Shown one piece after another: positions 17,483 through 25,773 of a DNA stretch of 64,000 bases. Source of the DNA: Zobellia alginiliquefaciens (GTDB lineage: Bacteria > Bacteroidota > Bacteroidia > Flavobacteriales > Flavobacteriaceae). Every line of letters begins with the position of its first letter. Position 1 is the stretch's first letter. The stretch lies in the NCBI RefSeq assembly GCF_029323795.1, contig NZ_CP119758.1, positions 868,001 to 932,000 of the forward strand, written 5' to 3'. Below the pieces are notes generated by a model that saw only the letters and a program-made list of their open reading frames with translations, ran no database searches and was not told the origin of the DNA. The position numbers and the translations under genes were made by a program.

Positions 17483-19039
17483 TTGGCAAATTTATTTATA
17501 AATAAAGATAGAAGAGTTATTCCTAACTGGAGAAGTTTTGGAAAAACCTCTGTACTCGGTGAATTAACCTCGTTTCAGAATAATTGGTCAGAAAAACCTT
17601 TAGAGGTTGGTATTGAGGATTATTTAATCGATTGGCGTTTAAACAAAACCACAGTTCATGCGTCAGATTTGCTTAGTGCATCAATCGTAAATAACTACAC
17701 AGAAGAAAATGAAGTAATTGAAGCAGCTAAATTTATTCTAAAGAACAAGCTAAATGCTACTTTTTCTCAAATTGAATTAGCCAATAGAATTTTAAGCAAA
17801 AAAGCAATTTTTGACCCTAGTTTAAATCTTGAGTCAATTAATCTGAATGACATTAATTCAATCATTAATATAGAAGCTACAAAATTAAAAATCAGAGAGA
17901 CAAAAAAGTTAATCACAAAATACCCTTTTAACGCTATTTTTTATGTTGAACTTTCCAGATATTATTCAATACTAGGACAAGAGGAAAAATCTATAGAATC
18001 TATGCAAACAGCACTTCATTTGGCAAGTGACAATAGGTTTGTTTTAAGAAGTGCATCTAGACTTTTCGCTCATGTTAATTATAATGATAATGAGTATTTA
18101 GATTATGTGCTATTAAAATTAAGAAAATCAACTTTAACTAAAAAAGACCCTTGGCTTCTATCCGCTGAAATATCCCTATCTACATTGCGTGGCAGAAGTT
18201 CAAATTTAATTAAAAATGGAATTCAGTTAATAAATTCAAAAAACAATGCCCCTTTTAGTTATAGCGAATTAGCAAGTGCTATAGGAACAGAAGAACTTCT
18301 TTCTGGTAGTCATAAAAAAAGTAAACTATTATTTAATCAAGCTTTGATTTCACCAAATGATAATTCACTAGCTCAAATAGAATGGGCATCATCAAAGGAT
18401 TATAGGATTAAAGTTGACTCAAGTTCTTTAAATATAAAAATGAATCATGAAGCATTAGCATTAGAAAATTACCAAGAAGGAGAATACAATTTAGCTGTTT
18501 CTAATGCAACAAAATGGCTTAAAGACATGCCTTTTTCCAAGCGACCGGTTATGTTTGGTTCTAACATTGCAACCACTATTCTTAAAGACAATAATAAATC
18601 TATTTCCATTCTTAAAACTGGATTAATTAGTCACCCAAATGACCCACAAATAATAAATAATTTGGCTTACGCATATGCGTTAGATAATAAACCAGATATT
18701 GCTCTAGAAGAACTAGATAAATTAAAGGAAACCAATTATGAAAAAACTACTCAAGCTTGTTTAATCGCCACAAAAGGTTTAGCTCAATTTAGAAAAGGCC
18801 AATATGAATTAGGAAGAGAAAATTACTTGCGTGCAATGGAAATTACTAAAGATATTAATGATAAAGAATTAAACTGGATTGCAATATTAAACTATGCTCG
18901 TGAAGAAATTATGGCAAAGTCGGTTTATGCTAATGATGTTATGAATGCTGTATCAAAAATACCAAATATAGAATCGAATGTAGAGGTTTCGACTTTAAAG
19001 AAAGAAGTAATTGAATTATACGATACTGAAAAACAATAA
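17483..19039 (+). CDS. TPR-repeat protein paired with the kinase (TTG start)
   Basis: 518 aa. The only start near the kinase stop is TTG at 17483; the next in-frame methionine is about 170 codons in, so a TTG start is the most likely reading. Tetratricopeptide-like helical pairs are visible at about 155-190 (FYVELSRYYSILGQEEKSIE), 328-360 (ALENYQEGEYNLAVSNA), 388-415 (IINNLAYAYALDNKPDIALE) and 425-455 (GLAQFRKGQYELGRENY). The first 150 residues are of unknown fold. There is no signal peptide or membrane helix. It is AT-rich in codon use, like its neighbours. A scaffold or effector for the kinase is inferred from the 3-base gap. Confidence 0.65.
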   Translation: MANLFINKDRRVIPNWRSFGKTSVLGELTSFQNNWSEKPLEVGIEDYLIDWRLNKTTVHASDLLSASIVNNYTEENEVIEAAKFILKNKLNATFSQIELANRILSKKAIFDPSLNLESINLNDINSIINIEATKLKIRETKKLITKYPFNAIFYVELSRYYSILGQEEKSIESMQTALHLASDNRFVLRSASRLFAHVNYNDNEYLDYVLLKLRKSTLTKKDPWLLSAEISLSTLRGRSSNLIKNGIQLINSKNNAPFSYSELASAIGTEELLSGSHKKSKLLFNQALISPNDNSLAQIEWASSKDYRIKVDSSSLNIKMNHEALALENYQEGEYNLAVSNATKWLKDMPFSKRPVMFGSNIATTILKDNNKSISILKTGLISHPNDPQIINNLAYAYALDNKPDIALEELDKLKETNYEKTTQACLIATKGLAQFRKGQYELGRENYLRAMEITKDINDKELNWIAILNYAREEIMAKSVYANDVMNAVSKIPNIESNVEVSTLKKEVIELYDTEKQ

Positions 19040-19262
19040 CTGGCTACACTCAACCTAAAAAAATATCTAATTAACATTATGTATTCAAACACACAAAAAC
19101 CTGACTAACTGACTACAAACGAATACCGAATCAGTAATTTATCAATTTTAAGGTATCTATTTAAAGCTTTAAATTGAGTAACAAGCACAAAACCTATAAG
19201 CAATAGCGCCCTGTGAGATGCTACTACTCATAGCCAGAAGGTCGCCAGCAAGCTAAACCAAA

Positions 19263-20015
19263 ATGAATAAAAGTAAGATTTTTAATGCTATCGAACAATC
19301 AAGCAAAAAGATTTTTGCCGGAAAAGACGGACTGATAAAAAGAATGAAGTCAGCTAAAAACTATGTGGCGAACGAAAATCTAACCGAATGGGCATTTTCT
19401 AAATTAGTAGCGACAGAAAATTTTGACATTAATTATGGTTCGTCCTCAAAACCTTTTTTCTATTCACATAACTTTGTTAACATTTTAGAAATTGACGACG
19501 ACAATTTCAAGAATGATGTCATTGAGAAGTTCTTTAAATGGTCTTACAAAATTGATTATATCGATTTACGAAAAAAATTCAATTCTGACCAAAAGAACAA
19601 AAAACGATTCGAGCTTTTACTACATATCGATTTAGTTCCTGAAAAAATCAAACGAAAACAAAACTTTTCTGCCAATAATCAAGATGAGTTTTTTGAAGGC
19701 TTTAAGCGAGAAATCAAAACAGAAAACAGTTACAGAAGTCGAAAATTAGTAAAACTTGCAAAAGAGAAATACGGAACTGACTGCTATGTTTGCGGATTTA
19801 ATTTCGGGAAAATATATGGTCAGCACGGTAAAGATTTTATTGAGATTCATCATTTAGTACCCATCGAAAACGGAATAAGGAAATCGACTATAGATGATGT
19901 TGTTACAGTTTGCTCGAATTGTCATCGAATGTTGCACAAAGGAAACACAATGTTATCGGTAGAGTATTTAAAAGAAATAGTTGAAAATGAGAACAAGCCC
20001 GCAGATAACAAATAA
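19263..20015 (+). CDS. HNH endonuclease (McrA-like)
   Basis: 250 aa. The C-terminal HNH domain is complete: CYVC (C174, C177), a DFIEIHHLVP core (H196, H197), VTVCSNCHRMLH (C217, C220, H221, H225), the zinc-stabilised beta-beta-alpha-metal fold seen in McrA-type nucleases. The N-terminal 150 residues are lysine-rich and unassigned; they may recognise DNA. Such proteins are often modification-dependent restriction enzymes, and no methyltransferase is encoded beside it, which would suit that role (inference). The 223-base spacer before it contains AT-rich sequence and a short GC-richer stretch near 19205-19255, without a recognised gene. Confidence 0.75.
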   Translation: MNKSKIFNAIEQSSKKIFAGKDGLIKRMKSAKNYVANENLTEWAFSKLVATENFDINYGSSSKPFFYSHNFVNILEIDDDNFKNDVIEKFFKWSYKIDYIDLRKKFNSDQKNKKRFELLLHIDLVPEKIKRKQNFSANNQDEFFEGFKREIKTENSYRSRKLVKLAKEKYGTDCYVCGFNFGKIYGQHGKDFIEIHHLVPIENGIRKSTIDDVVTVCSNCHRMLHKGNTMLSVEYLKEIVENENKPADNK

Positions 20016-20032
20016 AACTAATCAACAAACCG

Positions 20033-20671
20033 ATGTCAAAAATCACCAACTGCCCAAACTGTAAAGCGGAATTAAATAATGGTCTGTTTTCAAATACTAA
20101 ATTATTAAATGATATATAAATAAGTATTATAAACGAATATAATGACACAGAAGCTGATGGATATTGTACAAAGTGTGGAAATGAACTTTACGACCTGCAT
20201 GTGAAAACAATGACAGCGGAAAGAAATAAATTGACCAAGTATCTTAAAGACAATATTGCGGCAGTTCCTGTAATTTCTACTCATTCTCCACTTAATTGGG
20301 ATTATAAAGTTTTAGGTATGGTCACCGGTCAATCTACAACTGGTACTGGAGTTGTTTCTGAATTTACCTCATCTTTCACTGATTTTTTTGGCGCTCAATC
20401 TGGTAGGTATAACCAAAAGTTAAAGGCGGGCGAAAACATGTGTTTTAGTCAATTAAGACTACAAGCCTTAGACCTAGGCGGCAATGCTGTTATCGCAACC
20501 GATATAGATTATTCAGAAATTGGAGGAACCAAGGGAATGCTAATGGTATGTATGGCAGGCACAGCTATTCAACTTAATAATATTAACATTCTCGAGAAGA
20601 AAACTTCCGATATAATCGAAAAACTTTCCTCAATAAATGAAAGGCATCGTAGATTGATGAAGTACGGATGA
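20033..20671 (+). pseudogene. Zinc-ribbon plus YbjQ-like (UPF0145) protein interrupted by one in-frame stop
   Basis: Starting at the ATG at 20033, the frame reads CPNC at residues 7-10, meets TAA at 20117-20119 (codon 29), then continues in the same frame through GYCTKCGNELYDL, the second half of a zinc ribbon, into the open part. That part is a YbjQ-type domain (about residues 75-185: YKVLGMVTGQS, GNAVIATDIDYSEIGG, MLMVCMAGTAIQL). The two cysteine pairs only make sense together, so the TAA looks like a recent nonsense change. A shortened product could start near 20201 (156 aa) and keep the YbjQ domain. Reading error, true mutation or readthrough cannot be told apart here. Confidence 0.65.
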
Positions 20672-20681
20672 ATAAAAGACC

Positions 20682-20712
20682 CCGCGAGCGCGAGCGTCCC
20701 GCTCGTGCCAAA
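20682..20712. repeat. GC-rich hairpin, REP-like
   Basis: In an AT-rich surrounding, this stretch is very GC-rich. CGAGCG (20691-20696) and CGCTCG (20700-20705) form a perfect 6-base stem around TCC, preceded by another GCGAGCG. It resembles short palindromic repeats found scattered in flavobacterial genomes. It could also act as a terminator for the preceding gene, but no T-run follows. Confidence 0.4.
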
Positions 20713-20799
20713 CCTAATGGAATAACCAACTTGAAAACACAAGATATACCAACTCCTTTTTATAGACCAGACCTTAAGCTATAATTTGAACAAACACAA

Positions 20800-21858
20800 A
20801 TGGCAAGAATTTATGGAACCATAGAATCATTGAAATCCTTAAAATCCGCATTAGAGGATAAAGGAGTTTCAAGGTTTAGTTCTGTAAAAGAAATTAAGGG
20901 TTTTTTGGCTAATTATAAGTCAGAAATACAATCAATTCTTGATGACACTTCAAAGCAGTTAGAAGCAGAATATGTTAAGACTTGCAATAACTTAGAGCTT
21001 ATAACCCAGAAAAAAATTGAAATAATCAATTTTAAGGAAGAGTCAATACACAATAAAATCAACGAAATACAGCGGAAAATTGATGTAATCCAAAATAAGA
21101 ACGGAGCTAACTTTTTAAACAAAATACTGTCAAGTATCAATCTCTTCTTTCTAAAAAAAGAATCCAATCGTTATCAAAAAAAAACAACCGAACTGGCAAA
21201 TTCAGCTCTTAAAAATATATCTAGAAGTATTGAAAATGACGAAGCTTTTATAAGAGAATATGAAATGGAAAAAACTTTCCTAATTGAAAAAAGAGCGAAT
21301 CCTAATATTAAAAAATTAGAGTATACCCTGAGTGTAATAGAAAGTTCAAGAAATCTAATTTCGGGGGCAATTGGGGAAAATTTAGTCGTTAAGGAAATAA
21401 AAAAACTATCTGATGATTATGTTTTAATTAATGACTTTAGCTTAAATTTTTCTCCTCCTATATTTTACAAAAAACAGAATCAAAGAATCTATTCCATACA
21501 AATTGACCATCTTTTGATATGTAAAGCAGGTATTTTTATAATTGAAACAAAAAACTGGAGTACCTCATCAGTAGAGTCCATCAGTTTAAGGTCACCAATT
21601 GAACAAATAGAAAGGGCAAATTTTGCGCTTTACATCCATATTTCGGAACACATAACTTTAAATGGACATCATTGGGGAGAACAACAAATTCCAATACGAA
21701 ATCTTATTGTTATGATCAATAACAAACCAAAAGGTGAGTTCAAATATGTAAAAGTTAAACTCTTAAATGAAATGAACGATTACATAAAATATTTTGAGCC
21801 TGTCTTAACGGAAAACCAAGTAAACAGCATAACTAATATTTTAAATAGATATAAATAG
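20800..21858 (+). CDS. NERD-domain (nuclease-related) protein with N-terminal coiled coil
   Basis: 352 aa. Residues about 40-165 are charged helices likely to form a coiled coil. Residues about 183-300 form a NERD domain: ISGAIGENLVV (E193), QIDHLLICKAGIFIIETKNW with D236, E249 and K251, the D-ExK pattern of restriction-endonuclease-like folds. The catalytic residues appear intact. NERD proteins are thought to act on nucleic acids, but activities are rarely proven. It stands alone between the GC-rich hairpin and an orphan gene. Presence with an HNH enzyme suggests a defence or mobile context (inference). Confidence 0.75.
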   Translation: MARIYGTIESLKSLKSALEDKGVSRFSSVKEIKGFLANYKSEIQSILDDTSKQLEAEYVKTCNNLELITQKKIEIINFKEESIHNKINEIQRKIDVIQNKNGANFLNKILSSINLFFLKKESNRYQKKTTELANSALKNISRSIENDEAFIREYEMEKTFLIEKRANPNIKKLEYTLSVIESSRNLISGAIGENLVVKEIKKLSDDYVLINDFSLNFSPPIFYKKQNQRIYSIQIDHLLICKAGIFIIETKNWSTSSVESISLRSPIEQIERANFALYIHISEHITLNGHHWGEQQIPIRNLIVMINNKPKGEFKYVKVKLLNEMNDYIKYFEPVLTENQVNSITNILNRYK

Positions 21859-21932
21859 TATTGCACTCGAACCAACTCGCTCCACAAACAAACTTGTAAC
21901 CACCAGATAGATTAAACCTTCACAATCCACCC

Positions 21933-22412
21933 ATGAACCTCTTAGATTTACTTTTCGGCAAAAAGAAAACCGTAAACGACCCTGTTTTAGGTCTCATAAA
22001 AAGTGAACGAATTAAAGGTGAGAACCACACCAAATCCTATTCATGGTATGCCGGTTATTTAATGCCCAATGCTCCTGAAAAATCTTCGGTAGTACTGCAG
22101 GGAAATAACAGAGCACCGAACCCAGCTCAGCTCCATGAGATAAAGTACATCTTGGACAACTTGGACTCGCTCTATCTAAAAGTGGATGAGAAACTGGCCC
22201 ATGAGGCCAAAAACCAAACGCTACCAGAACGGGAAGCCTTTAAGAATTGGAGGAACTTTTTCTATCTAGGCGCTATTCATCCCGCCAATCTAGATACGAG
22301 CCTAAATTTTGAATTGGGCTTTGACCCCATTGATAGGGAAGCTAACGGGTATATGAGTTTTACGTATGCCAACAGGGAATTAACGGAAATGTACGGGGAG
22401 GCGCCTAAATAA
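21933..22412 (+). CDS. Conserved-looking small soluble protein of unknown function
   Basis: 159 aa. There is no signal peptide and no membrane helix. It contains SYSWYAGYLMPNA near 35-47, a helical stretch QLHEIKYILDNLDSLYLKVDEKL near 80-102, and an acidic C-terminal part (FELGFDPIDREANGYMSFTYANREL). No family was recognised. Codon use is less AT-rich than the kinase-TPR genes. It marks the right edge of the accessory stretch and may belong to the host backbone. Confidence 0.5.
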   Translation: MNLLDLLFGKKKTVNDPVLGLIKSERIKGENHTKSYSWYAGYLMPNAPEKSSVVLQGNNRAPNPAQLHEIKYILDNLDSLYLKVDEKLAHEAKNQTLPEREAFKNWRNFFYLGAIHPANLDTSLNFELGFDPIDREANGYMSFTYANRELTEMYGEAPK

Positions 22413-22862
22413 ATAAAAGCTTTGGGTGATAAAACCACGCAGACAAGGAAGTATTTTACATATCTACTTCTTTTAAGCATGATCGTAGTACTTCATTGTC
22501 ACCAGATCTTCTGTCTAAATAAACGTTTAACTTACCGATTCACTGCTTAAATTTACATTTTCTGACAAAATAGATAGTTTTAAATTTATTTATTTCAACA
22601 AAACCGGTTGTATTAAGGAATAGAATGTAGAATCTAATTCTTGTTGCCTTACCACTTTTTGTAGACTTCCTCAAAATGGTTAGACATTGCTCAAACTGCA
22701 TTCCCTTGAAACATTTCCAACTTCATAAAACACCCTCCAAAAACCAAAAGATAAAACCCTATTTTTTGCTAATTCAAATTTTTAGTGTCTATTTACAGCT
22801 GTGACCTTTAAAAACATATAAAATGTGCTTTTAGGGTCCAAACTCAACAAAAACACTAAAAA
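22413..22862. other. Intergenic region upstream of the PL7 lyase
   Basis: About 450 bases without a supported gene. It holds GTCTAAATAAAC at 22513-22524, a 12-mer that also occurs in the promoter region of the siderophore receptor (25759-25770). It has no TTGGTAAACCAA-type operator like those of the downstream alginate locus. No convincing TAnnTTTG box was found. Confidence 0.4.
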
Positions 22863-23942
22863 ATGCACAAAAAAACACTAAAACACGTCTTAAAACCTAT
22901 TGTAACGGTAGCCTTGACCCTAGCACTCACCAGTTGCTTGGACAAAGCCAAAAAGACGGAACAGACCACAACATCAGAAGAAGAAACGGCAGAAGCCACC
23001 ACCTACCCAAGTGATGTCATCCCTTTTATGGATGAATGGAAAATCCTTTTAGGCGATGGCACCACATCCGATGAGCTGGTAGACTATGAAAAGAAAGATT
23101 TCTTCTATGTAGAAAATGATGGCACCGCCAATTGGGTGGTCTATAAAACACCAAATTCCGGAATAACCTCAAGAACCTCTAGCAATACCCGAACGGAACT
23201 GGGCCAAAAGGAACATTGGATTCCGGAAACGGGCGGCAAACTAACAGGCACGCTAAAAGTGCAGCATGTCTCCACTTCCGGTGATGCACGGGTTGCGGCA
23301 TCGTACTCGGTAGTCGTAGGCCAAATTCACAGTGATGAAGGCCACGAAAACGAACCGATAAAAATCTTTTATAAAAAATTTCCCGGCCACACCAAAGGTT
23401 CCGTTTTCTGGAACTATGAAATTAATACAGCAGGCGACAACTCCAAACGATGGGATTATTCTTCTGCGGTCTGGGGCCATGATATGTCCGTTGTTGGGCC
23501 AAGCCCCACCGAATACCCTGAAGAGCCACAAGACGGCATTGCCCTGGGCGAGGAGTTCAGTTATGAAATAAACGTCTACAAAGGCATCATGTACCTTACT
23601 TTTGAAAGTGAAGGCCATGAGACGGTAAAATTCACCAAGAACCTATTGGAATCCGAATATGTAACTCCCTCCGATATTCCACAGCAAATACGAACGCTAT
23701 ACGCTTCCATAGGCCGTGATGGTACGGAGCGCGAGAATGCCTACGCGGGAGAAATCAATTATTTTAAACAAGGGGCGTACAACCAGACGAACGGTAAAAA
23801 CCCAGAGGACAATATTGTTTGGTATACGGGTTCTGAAACCTACGGCGGTGATATAGAAAAGCAATACGCCAACGGTTGCTATGCAGAAGTATGGTTTAAA
23901 AATGCTACGGTAGGTGCGGGTACGCCTCCGGAAACGGAGTAG
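22863..23942 (+). CDS. PL7 family alginate lyase, surface lipoprotein
   Basis: 359 aa. A lipoprotein signal ends in LALTSC (C25). The PL7 motifs are complete: RTELG (110-114), QIH (154-156) and YFKQGAYNQ (300-308), with the catalytic H156 and Y307-type residues in place. The jelly-roll lyase cuts alginate by beta-elimination. In characterised PL7 enzymes, QIH tends to go with activity on guluronate-containing blocks. Residues 26-50 are a threonine/glutamate-rich linker. No carbohydrate-binding module is present. It is 60 bases upstream of a PhoD-like gene and about 30 kb from the main alginate locus, without that locus's operator, so it may be regulated separately. Confidence 0.9.
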   Translation: MHKKTLKHVLKPIVTVALTLALTSCLDKAKKTEQTTTSEEETAEATTYPSDVIPFMDEWKILLGDGTTSDELVDYEKKDFFYVENDGTANWVVYKTPNSGITSRTSSNTRTELGQKEHWIPETGGKLTGTLKVQHVSTSGDARVAASYSVVVGQIHSDEGHENEPIKIFYKKFPGHTKGSVFWNYEINTAGDNSKRWDYSSAVWGHDMSVVGPSPTEYPEEPQDGIALGEEFSYEINVYKGIMYLTFESEGHETVKFTKNLLESEYVTPSDIPQQIRTLYASIGRDGTERENAYAGEINYFKQGAYNQTNGKNPEDNIVWYTGSETYGGDIEKQYANGCYAEVWFKNATVGAGTPPETE

Positions 23943-24002
23943 TTCTGGATTAGAAAAATTACCGATCAGAGAAACCATAATTTAAAATTGCACCCCTTAC
24001 CC

Positions 24003-25409
24003 ATGAGACTATTATTGACCCTGCTCCTATTTGGCATTACCGGTGGTTACGCACAACAGAATTCCGAGGTTTATTTTACTACCGGTTTCAAAATTGGGGA
24101 AGTCACCGATTCTTCGGCGGTTCTTCTTACTCGGCTTTGTAAATCGCCAGAGCCGGTAGCGGTATATCATGAGCAACAAGATAAGGTATTCCATCCGCCC
24201 AAAGATTTTGACGATAGCATGCCCATATCCAAAATGGAAGGGGCTGTAGCAGGTTCTGCGGGTCAGGTGCAAGTCATTTTAATTTCAAATGACACCACGA
24301 TCACTACGGATTGGGAAAATGTATCCGCCTATAAGGATTTTACTTTTAAGCGAAGTTTTAATGGGCTGCATCCCCATACCCAATACACGGTACAAATTAC
24401 AGGACGAAAGCATAAAGAAGCTCCCGTGGCTACTATTCAGGGAAAGTTCACAACGGCTCCTTTGGCAAATGAGGCCGTACCGCTATTATTTACAGCTTCT
24501 ACTTGTCAGTATTATTGGTCGCATGATGATCCCAAGCGTGGTTTTAAAATTTACGATAGTATGCTGAAGCTGAATCCGTTGTTTCATTGCCAAACCGGAG
24601 ATTATGTGTATTATGACAAACCCGGGCCTATGGCAACCACGGTGGAACTAGCACGGCATAAGTGGCATGCCATGAACTCATGGCCCTCTTTAGCCGATTT
24701 TTACAGGAACACGCCCGCTTACCTTCAAAAGGACGATCATGATCTATTGAAAGATGATGCCAACCCGTATTCCACCTCTTTTGGGGATTTAAGTTATGAA
24801 GACGGACTGGCCATCTGGCGCGAGCAAGTACCGATTATTGACCAGCCCTACCGCACTTTTAGATGGGGCAAAGACCTACAGATCTGGAATGTTGAAGTAC
24901 GGGAATTCAGAAGCGATAACAAATCTCCCGATGGAAAGGAAAAAACCATTTGGGGCAAGGAGCAAATTGCGTGGTTCAAACAAACTCTAGAAGCTTCGGA
25001 TGCGACTTTTAAAATTCTGGTCTCCCCTACTCCCGTGGTGGGGCCGGACCGCTCCAAAGGTAAATTTGATAATCACTCCAATGAATCCTTCGCCACAGAA
25101 GGAAAATGGTTGCGCGCTTACCTGGCAAAGCAAAATGTATTTGTAATCAATGGCGATAGGCATTGGCAGTATGCTTCCGTAGACCCAAAAACCGGACTAC
25201 GGGAATTTAGCCAAGGTCCCGTAAGCTCCTACCATGCGCAAGGTTGGGACCCAAAAGACAAACGCCCCGAGCACAAATTTCTACGTGTAGATGGCGGCTT
25301 TTTAGCCGTGAAAGTATACCGGGAAAAAACTGAGGCTGTCATAGAATTCATCCATTATGATGTGGAGGGCAACGTAGTGAACACGGAAGTGATCAAAGAG
25401 AAGGTCTAA
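24003..25409 (+). CDS. PhoD-like alkaline phosphatase / phosphodiesterase
   Basis: 468 aa from the ATG at 24003; an in-frame TTG at 23988 lies before the signal peptide (MRLLLTLLLFGITGGYAQ) and was not used. A PhoD-type N-terminal beta domain (GEVTDSSAVLLTRL) precedes the metallophosphatase core: TASTCQ, FHCQTGDYVYYD, KDDHDLLKDD and NGDRHWQYAS fit the metal-binding aspartate, asparagine and histidine positions. It is exported to the periplasm or cell surface. Such enzymes release phosphate from phosphodiesters or monoesters. A strong hairpin terminator follows. Co-transcription with PL7 is possible given the 60-base gap. Confidence 0.8.
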   Translation: MRLLLTLLLFGITGGYAQQNSEVYFTTGFKIGEVTDSSAVLLTRLCKSPEPVAVYHEQQDKVFHPPKDFDDSMPISKMEGAVAGSAGQVQVILISNDTTITTDWENVSAYKDFTFKRSFNGLHPHTQYTVQITGRKHKEAPVATIQGKFTTAPLANEAVPLLFTASTCQYYWSHDDPKRGFKIYDSMLKLNPLFHCQTGDYVYYDKPGPMATTVELARHKWHAMNSWPSLADFYRNTPAYLQKDDHDLLKDDANPYSTSFGDLSYEDGLAIWREQVPIIDQPYRTFRWGKDLQIWNVEVREFRSDNKSPDGKEKTIWGKEQIAWFKQTLEASDATFKILVSPTPVVGPDRSKGKFDNHSNESFATEGKWLRAYLAKQNVFVINGDRHWQYASVDPKTGLREFSQGPVSSYHAQGWDPKDKRPEHKFLRVDGGFLAVKVYREKTEAVIEFIHYDVEGNVVNTEVIKEKV

Positions 25410-25448
25410 ACTTTCCTTCCCATTAAATTTTGATGATTACACTCTACT

Positions 25449-25472
25449 AAACGCATCCCAAGGGGTGCGTTT
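25449..25472 (+). terminator. Intrinsic terminator after the PhoD-like gene
   Basis: AAACGCATCCC and GGGGTGCGTTT form an 11-base stem (one T-G pair) around a 2-base AA loop, 40 bases after the stop codon, followed by a T-rich stretch (AATCTTTTAC). This is a good Rho-independent terminator on the plus strand. Confidence 0.75.
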
Positions 25473-25679
25473 AATCTTTTACTCGATAACCGAGATTACA
25501 TGCTCCAAGGCTTGCCTCGAAATCAAAATGTATTCCTTTTAATACCTCGTGAGCTTGCCCCGAGGTCGTTTACCACACCTGATTTTTGCGGTAAAAGGGG
25601 CTTCAACTTCAGTTTTTGGAGGTATATATCTTGAAATGAAATCGATTTAGCAACACAAAACCAAGCAGTTATATTTTAC

Positions 25680-25767
25680 TATTTAGATTTAATATAAATA
25701 ATTTGGCAAATTGAATGTTGGTAGATACATTTGTCGAAAATCCAGCTATCTATATTAAGTCTAAATA
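25680..25767 (+). promoter_or_regulatory. Promoter of the siderophore receptor, bracketed by an inverted repeat
   Basis: TTTG at 25702-25705 and TACATTTG at 25726-25733 are separated by 20 bases, a near-ideal Bacteroidetes promoter (TTTG-N19-TAnnTTTG). It is bracketed by TATTTAGATTTAA (25680-25692) and TTAAGTCTAAATA (25755-25767), inverted copies matching at 12 of 13 positions. They may be half-sites of an iron-responsive regulator; that role is inference. Confidence 0.6.
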
Positions 25768-25773
25768 AACTTC

